Shown piece by piece: positions 63,901-64,000 of a stretch of 64,000 nt of DNA. Position 1 is the stretch's first letter. Each line of letters begins with the position of its first letter. The translations under genes and the position numbers were made by a program. Below the pieces are notes generated by a model. The model was not told the DNA's origin. It saw only the letters and a list, made by a program, of their open reading frames with translations, and searched no databases. The stretch is from the NCBI GenBank assembly GCA_012932295.1, contig JAAONU010000001.1, forward strand, positions 44,737,134 through 44,801,133, read 5' to 3'. The DNA is from Cyclina sinensis. Its lineage: Eukaryota; Mollusca; Bivalvia; Venerida; Veneridae.

Positions 63901-64000
63901 ACAGTCAATAATTGCTGAGCTTTCTAATACTATCCAATCAGAAACAAGCTTTTTCACTGGCATTTCAATTGTCTGTCTTCCACCACTGAAACTAACTACT
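36828..64000 (-). CDS. polycystin-1-family receptor/channel (REJ-GPS-PLAT-PKD channel), 5' partial, 26 exons
   Basis: Exons in transcription order: 63242-64000+, 62821-62987, 62202-62372, 61178-61446, 60643-60789, 60069-60200, 59303-59428, 58878-58983, 58362-58546, 56922-57081, 55940-56043, 55376-55558, 54879-55041, 53952-54101, 53268-53428, 52656-52889, 52170-52343, 51419-51582, 49834-51067, 49470-49602, 48638-48867, 48121-48292, 47006-47202, 41670-42153, 39878-40438, 36828-36994. All junctions are GT..AG and all phases agree, giving about 2,240 codons. Domain order: PKD-like fold, REJ, GAIN/GPS (CNHLTSFG), first membrane helix, PLAT, helices, polycystin extracellular domain (YSGGGY), channel. 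Family knowledge: 11-helix proteins that pair with PKD2-type TRPP channels in cilia, sperm and sensory cells. Which paralogue (PKD1, PKDREJ or PKD1L1/2 type) cannot be fixed without the N-terminus. Confidence 0.93.
37180..38440. repeat. interspersed element with ~155-bp internal units
   Basis: Five or so units with CTTGTAGTTTCAGACTTATG, GGGCAATAACTCAAAAATTA and CACTGCACTTCTACTCAATA recur every 153-156 bases. The element ends in a GGACGGACGGACGGAC run (38369-38400). CCCGAAT (37209) and ATTCGGG (38420) form a short inverted pair at the edges. It sits in the intron between E26 and E25 of the polycystin gene. Confidence 0.8.
38440..38640 (+). repeat. tRNA-derived SINE (family A)
   Basis: It has a near-perfect box B (GGTTCGATTCC at about 38480) and then the family A tail GATGAGACATTAAACCAAGG, shared with 1739-1930. 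Abuts the array that ends at 38440. Confidence 0.75.
39878..40438 (-). CDS. polycystin-1-like exon E25 (last channel helices and pore)
   Basis: KFFSFQRIALWDEVFQILLA, LKLIHILRFNRRMSMLARTL, then GFKTFIQGFETLLSFSLGSY and helix IYFFFFFTFVMFVLMNMFVT, ILNEAFAVVHKDV. This is the PKD_channel C-terminal half: F...W.......FL..LK.i.lLRFN.rms.L..TL, pore helix and final helix. Where PKD2-type channels have LGD in the filter, this has LGS. Acceptor tctatttgcag, donor TTTAAAG|GTGAGC. Confidence 0.95.
40439..41669 (-). other. polycystin intron between E24 and E25
   Basis: 1.2 kb GT..AG intron. It contains the SINE at 41345-41590 and a short open segment at about 40630-40705 behind a pyrimidine-rich AG that lacks a usable donor. 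Confidence 0.7.
41345..41590 (-). repeat. tRNA-derived SINE (family C), reverse orientation
   Basis: Contains GGGGCTTGAACCTGTGATCACC (reverse T-arm/box B) and AACTGCCAACT..TTCTTATAAAG. On the - strand its order (tRNA head, AGTTTCTTA, GTGCTAGTCC-like, CTCAATTAAA) matches 49205-49415. Confidence 0.72.
41670..42153 (-). CDS. polycystin-1-like exon E24 (polycystin domain end, channel helices)
   Basis: IGIYSGGGYIADL, then WIDRLTRIVFIEFTMYNPNI and NLFTTTLISLE, the invariant YSGGGY..L / W.D..TR..fiEFt.YN.n.nLF block. Helices follow: LGGFAIFVILCELCALACVV and FWNCLQFVTLLISVTCVIMY. Acceptor cttttttacattacag, donor AAAG|GTATTT. Confidence 0.95.
42635..43649. mobile_element. inverted-repeat-bounded element with ~145-bp internal units
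   Basis: AACCAGGTTTTCAAC (42635-42649) and GTTGAAAACCTGGTT (43635-43649) are exact 15-bp inverted repeats. Inside, CCTAGCTTGGGATTGTATTT and GATCAAGGTCAAGGTCACTG recur about four or five times. The left end is itself a small palindrome (AAC-AAA-GTT core). No transposase. Confidence 0.75.
43690..44240. repeat. dispersed repeat flanking the inverted-repeat element
   Basis: Two tandem units with TGTGACCTTGAACTTTGAGC, CTTGCATGTGACATGC and TTCTTCCATGCAAGGAGAAG. Very similar sequence lies at 42360-42500 on the other side of the 42635-43649 element, which suggests that the element inserted into it. Confidence 0.6.
44494..46422. mobile_element. ~1.9-kb interspersed element with two internal tandem arrays
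   Basis: CTCACCTAAG (44496-44505) and CTTAGGTGAG (46413-46422) are exact inverted ends. First half: five units of about 140 bp with GGTCCCTGTGACCTTGACCT and GGGTTCTTCTAATACAATTA. Second half: four units of about 167 bp with TGACCCCTGGGGCGGGGCC and AACAAACTTGGTAGAGGTCC. GACGGACAACGGACGG lies near the right end. No transposase frame. Confidence 0.75.
45523..45540 (+). repeat. poly(C) tract
   Basis: A near-pure run of about 17 C at the first CCCC-GGGG unit of the element; prone to assembly or polymerase slippage. Confidence 0.8.
47006..47202 (-). CDS. polycystin-1-like exon E23 (polycystin extracellular domain)
   Basis: CYRPKRMVPYIEKCSFDWSQ, ESYFEGW, NNPWRFQSTMDVDGVPYAGE. It corresponds to the C........C...Y.......y...W.y.....l.g.p.wG core. 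Phase 0 exit continues straight into IGIYSGGGY of E24. Donor GGCGAG|GTAAGG. Confidence 0.93.
47203..48120 (-). other. polycystin intron between E22 and E23
   Basis: 0.9 kb; the start (AACTAGAGCTGTTGCTAAGT) and phrases such as GACCTTGACCTCAATAATGC look like a decayed dispersed repeat, with no second copy here to confirm. Confidence 0.5.
48121..48292 (-). CDS. polycystin-1-like exon E22 (polycystin extracellular domain)
   Basis: IHNIKDFWHWMDTILLPSLY, a short linker, then YRVGPVRLRQHRVNP. FWxWxxxxLLPxLY followed by VGxxRLRQxRV is the opening of the polycystin (TOP) domain. Donor CCAG|GTAGAA. Confidence 0.95.
48638..48867 (-). CDS. polycystin-1-like exon E21
   Basis: QFAAPPNPKKLASIREQRLK then the helix MFRVIQEIVFYMFYLVILVL and SHNRDPDSYSMKQMLMNIIS. 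The L...R..RL.E..M....RE...Y..FL..L pattern precedes the extracellular polycystin domain in every PKD1/PKD2 protein. Donor ACAAGG|GTTTGT, phase 0. Confidence 0.93.
49205..49415 (+). repeat. tRNA-derived SINE (family C)
   Basis: tRNA-like head (CATGGCTGAGTTGTAGAAGTC ... AGTTTGAGCCCCACTACC), then AGCAGTTTCTTACTGAAAAT and GTTAAACTCAATTAAACC. The same order occurs in reverse at 41345-41590. Confidence 0.72.
49470..49602 (-). CDS. polycystin-1-like exon E20
   Basis: IIVLAIFVAAVLRKTEDEVE then an acidic stretch and PDEISSQISTHN. Directly after VVQPTK of E19 it reads as the QP.K......a...s...r hinge and helix of polycystin proteins. Acceptor taactttacag, donor AACA|GTAAGT. Confidence 0.88.
49834..51067 (-). 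CDS. polycystin-1-like exon E19 (PLAT end, four membrane helices, long cytosolic loop)
   Basis: The longest exon (1,234 bases). It begins YVFLCNHWLAVEEEDG, then LPVAAHEDLSKFGNIFFSDT and the polycystin block LTDSHLWVSIFSRP. Helices: LSCLLSILMMSMLASAMFYQ; YISIVTSLIVFPVNVLIDQL; VYIAWCLVFLSTAVSATVTF; WLTSMLLTIVESVSVVQP. Between the second and third of these lies a ~220-residue Ser/Thr/Pro-rich cytosolic loop (about 50010-50670). Donor ACAAAA|GTAAGT. The start is the acceptor attttttcacag; an open frame further upstream is intronic. Confidence 0.94.
51419..51582 (-). CDS. polycystin-1-like exon E18 (PLAT, second half)
   Basis: TFDRGSINKFILSVDENLGP, LSYLRIWHDNSGTGKLQSWY, LSKMVVREL. FxRGSxxxFxL....LGxLxxLRIWHDNSGxGxxxSWyL is a hallmark of polycystin PLAT domains. 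Donor GT|GTAAGT leaves two bases that join C from E19 to give Val. Confidence 0.95.
51651..51870. repeat. 20-bp tandem array, 11 copies
   Basis: TCTGACATAAGTTGTTTATT repeats exactly every 20 bases, 11 times; the only variation is at two positions (ATA/ACA/AGA). It lies in the intron that splits the PLAT coding sequence. Confidence 0.97.
52170..52343 (-). CDS. polycystin-1-like exon E17 (PLAT, first half)
   Basis: LCDNMLTDTYFYEVTVFTGM then RRGAGTRSNISFVLAGD and VRQLRDVKGVK. YxVxVxTGxRxGAGTxSxVxFxLxGD is the PLAT/LH2 signature found on the first cytosolic loop of polycystin-1 proteins, which binds lipid and arrestin-type partners. 58 codons, phase 0/0. Confidence 0.95.
52656..52889 (-). CDS. 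polycystin-1-like exon E16 (GPS cleavage site, membrane helix 1)
   Basis: VSPLSNTKFTRCICNHLTSF completes the GPS; the tripeptide HL|T is the autoproteolysis consensus, with the break between bases 52839 and 52838. FGSEFFVPPNKITF follows, then the hydrophobic helix AVLAMLCTVLGLYVVGIVWA and a basic stop (WRQDKKD). Acceptor tatctaatag. 78 codons, phase 0/0. Confidence 0.95.
53268..53428 (-). CDS. polycystin-1-like exon E15 (GPS, first half)
   Basis: Acidic linker, then FNYTVSFVTSGCYFWDEVGD and TWSTMGCQ|GTGAGA. C-x-FWD-x4-W-x3-GC is the first half of the GPS motif. Acceptor tctatgatgcag; entry phase two bases (Asp with E14). Confidence 0.93.
53952..54101 (-). CDS. polycystin-1-like exon E14 (GAIN)
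   Basis: DILPHEVTDVGSLTELGDDV, SLELTHTAIIPAEVIQEQG, GWWYLGIRI. YLGIR is the usual strand two before the GPS in polycystin-1 proteins. Acceptor gtttggtag, donor CGTG|GTATAC. Confidence 0.88.
54287..54878 (-). other. polycystin intron between E13 and E14
   Basis: AT-rich, with several near-palindromic TAATTATCATTAATT-like words at 54630-54670; no coding or repeat family recognised. Confidence 0.6.
54879..55041 (-). CDS. polycystin-1-like exon E13 (GAIN)
   Basis: AKLSSENEMVHHAVKLRSNQ, LHIFVQPDNKTMQLEIYLRH, EHDFF. The HxxxL....s.l.i...p.......vylr....P pattern matches the polycystin-1 segment between the REJ end and the GPS. Donor TTTG|GTAAAA. Confidence 0.88.
55376..55558 (-). CDS. polycystin-1-like exon E12 (GAIN)
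   Basis: VVEFSVNPFLWSDSARYINS, VSLELFDSQGEEILVKNISE, INIDIAV. The NPF.W....i.s.vvsL.l....g.e..v.nL..pI.i.i pattern is shared by polycystin-1 proteins. 61 codons, phase 0/0; donor CAG|GTAAAG. Confidence 0.9.
55940..56043 (-). CDS. polycystin-1-like exon E11 (GAIN)
   Basis: KAVLNSKSGTFTLPSSDTLL then LPGQIIDVN|GTAAGT, a beta-strand pattern of the GAIN fold. Acceptor gctttttttcag; two bases complete an Asp codon from E10, and exit is phase 0. Confidence 0.83.
56391..56474. repeat. 18-bp tandem repeat, about 5 copies
   Basis: GTAATTGGTGACAGACAA-like units every 18 bases, with small changes (ACAGGTAG, ACAGGCAG). In the intron between E10 and E11. Confidence 0.9.
56567..56700. repeat. degenerate ~30-bp repeats
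   Basis: GGAGGGTCAATGGTGCAACAC-like words recur four or five times with about 28-32-base spacing and much divergence. Confidence 0.6.
56922..57081 (-). CDS. polycystin-1-like exon E10
   Basis: AKELITKVFDVKDKIVGSLV then TPGQNLTLETEAFSIHTKRE. The LxLExxxFSI/HxxR pattern is typical of the GAIN domain start in GPS proteins. The start is uncertain: AG acceptors at 57082-57083 and 57067-57068 are both in phase 0, the second adding five fewer residues and having the better pyrimidine tract. Donor ATTG|GTAAGA. Confidence 0.82.
57082..58361 (-). other. polycystin intron between E9 and E10
   Basis: 1.3 kb, AT-rich, with no homologous coding frame and no array recognised. Confidence 0.7.
58362..58546 (-). 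CDS. polycystin-1-like exon E9
   Basis: EMLASVGNVMLAVRTESADR then an acidic Ser/Thr/Asp/Glu-rich stretch (GDSESVTETESVTSQSDD) ending ELEKIK|GTAAGA. The first part resembles the LL..lgNvL.A helix common in REJ/GAIN proteins; the acidic part looks lineage-specific. Confidence 0.84.
58878..58983 (-). CDS. polycystin-1-like exon E8
   Basis: ETAVNAITHMTDEFTKIIEE then SIQTASDQVLLAAQ. Amphipathic helices of the pre-GAIN region. Acceptor tatctttcag, donor CAAG|GTAATA; one base is carried into E9. Confidence 0.83.
59303..59428 (-). CDS. polycystin-1-like exon E7
   Basis: 42 codons, phase 0/0: IRTSIVQYLAETDHVTLDSL then FKVITEQRDELSEQTQ. Helical; polycystin-1 proteins carry comparable L...L.....T.....V.......E segments before GAIN. 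Donor CAG|GTAAAT. Confidence 0.83.
59770..59925 (+). repeat. tRNA-derived SINE (family B)
   Basis: AGAGCAGTGGTTGATGGGTT ... GGTTTGAATTCCACCAGGGG, then CAGTGACTTTCCAAATTCC and ACTGGTTTGAACCTAGAAAG. Same order as the reverse copy at 1960-2220. Confidence 0.75.
60069..60200 (-). CDS. polycystin-1-like exon E6
   Basis: 44 codons, phase 0/0: VTQHNVGEEVLLPTSTEADL and ESYDEELDNTENKQKNTE. An acidic, low-complexity linker with no recognised motif; included because phase, splice sites and position fit the gene. Acceptor aaactttag, donor GAG|GTATGG. Confidence 0.78.
60643..60789 (-). CDS. polycystin-1-like exon E5 (REJ C-terminal helical region)
   Basis: 49 codons in phase 0 at both ends: VKATPQQDLDEVRALASEDS and KKAGQDQEYKQLIVAIASVL. 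Charged and helical, like the segment between the REJ beta sandwich and GAIN that polycystin-1 proteins share. Acceptor tttttcctag, donor GAG|GTAGGT. Confidence 0.85.
61178..61446 (-). CDS. polycystin-1-like exon E4 (REJ)
   Basis: Continues YALNTLFRIQCQGW and LLYRFWTRV; the alnT.F...C.GW...plxYxF pattern follows directly on the E3 motif, as in REJ. It ends in a beta-rich segment (HDIVVRISNAIGEYVETTLE). Donor CAG|GTATGT. Confidence 0.92.
61447..62201 (-). other. polycystin intron between E3 and E4
   Basis: 0.75 kb, AT-rich; nothing else recognised. Confidence 0.75.
62202..62372 (-). CDS. polycystin-1-like exon E3 (REJ)
   Basis: Encodes LAIKPGMLVGGYMYSVRLDM and ends NLPPYGGNCSISPQTG. The PPxGGxCxxxPxxG motif is diagnostic of the REJ region in PKD1 and sperm receptor for egg jelly proteins. 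Acceptor ctctgttgtag, donor CAGACAG|GTCAGT. Confidence 0.92.
62821..62987 (-). CDS. polycystin-1-like exon E2 (REJ)
   Basis: Encodes CVTNCKAKMNPSSEFNVQG, then CESCQMWDRIEYAWSLYLL and a short Ser/Thr tail. Paired cysteines followed by Y.WsLy match the C..NC....p...l...C..C.....y.W.l pattern of REJ modules. Acceptor ttcttttag, donor ACAG|GTAAAG; phases fit E1 and E3. Confidence 0.88.
63242..64000 (-). CDS. polycystin-1-like exon E1 (PKD-like fold, REJ start; runs off the window)
   Basis: Open from the window edge. The first ~110 residues end in FLPKTLDVGLYKISLNVSMF and TYIKIDAS, a beta-sandwich pattern like a PKD repeat. There follows VRGGNARQVSFNKNFILDGL with SFDPDSKN and LQFEWWC, the GG..r.v.....LDg..S.DPD...l.f.W.C signature that opens the REJ module. 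Donor ATCAG|GTCTGT leaves two bases for the next codon. The upstream edge is not a true exon end. Confidence 0.88.

Overview
The window is animal nuclear DNA: AT-rich, with short coding exons bounded by GT..AG introns, many tRNA-derived SINEs and long minisatellite arrays. The repeat style (multi-unit interspersed arrays with GGACGGAC tails, tandem satellites inside introns) and the two conserved genes suggest a mollusc, most likely a bivalve. The species level is inference, because no search could be run.

Two protein-coding genes lie tail to tail. On the + strand (coding 4729-28655, 14 exons) is a ZMIZ1/ZMIZ2 homologue, a PIAS-like SP-RING (MIZ) transcriptional coregulator. Its exons carry the [12 protein letters not shown] motif, an Ala-Thr tract, Gln/Pro/Gly/Met-rich linkers, a near-invariant ~200-residue core ending in the SP-RING, and an acidic C-terminus ending DILSFFES. 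On the - strand (stop at 36828, open past base 64000, 26 exons seen) is a polycystin-1-family receptor-channel. Its exons give, in order, a PKD-like fold, REJ, GAIN/GPS with an intact HL|T site, the first membrane segment, PLAT, further membrane segments, the extracellular polycystin domain and the channel domain. Its N-terminus lies outside the window.

Layout: 1-645 compound satellite; about 0.7-4.7 kb SINE-bearing non-coding DNA; 4729-4799 probable alternative first coding exon of zmiz; 4.8-16.6 kb a large intron with a 40-bp satellite (6.1-7.7 kb) and a 400-bp MITE; 16.6-28.7 kb the main zmiz exons; 28.7-36.8 kb the zmiz 3' UTR and the convergent intergenic space with a 57-bp satellite; 36.8-64 kb the polycystin gene, whose 39-47 kb introns are packed with interspersed arrays.

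The most striking observation is that zmiz needs three separate one-base corrections (near 24228, 25210 and 27990) to stay in the frame the family conserves, none in a homopolymer. The neighbouring polycystin gene keeps consistent phase through 26 exons and about 6.7 kb of coding sequence. This may be residual insertion error in the assembly, a damaged allele or copy, or (least likely) recoding. No wholly new biological system was recognised; the other notable items are the alternative zmiz start, the MITE, the stop-free satellites, and a polycystin pore that lacks the filter aspartate.
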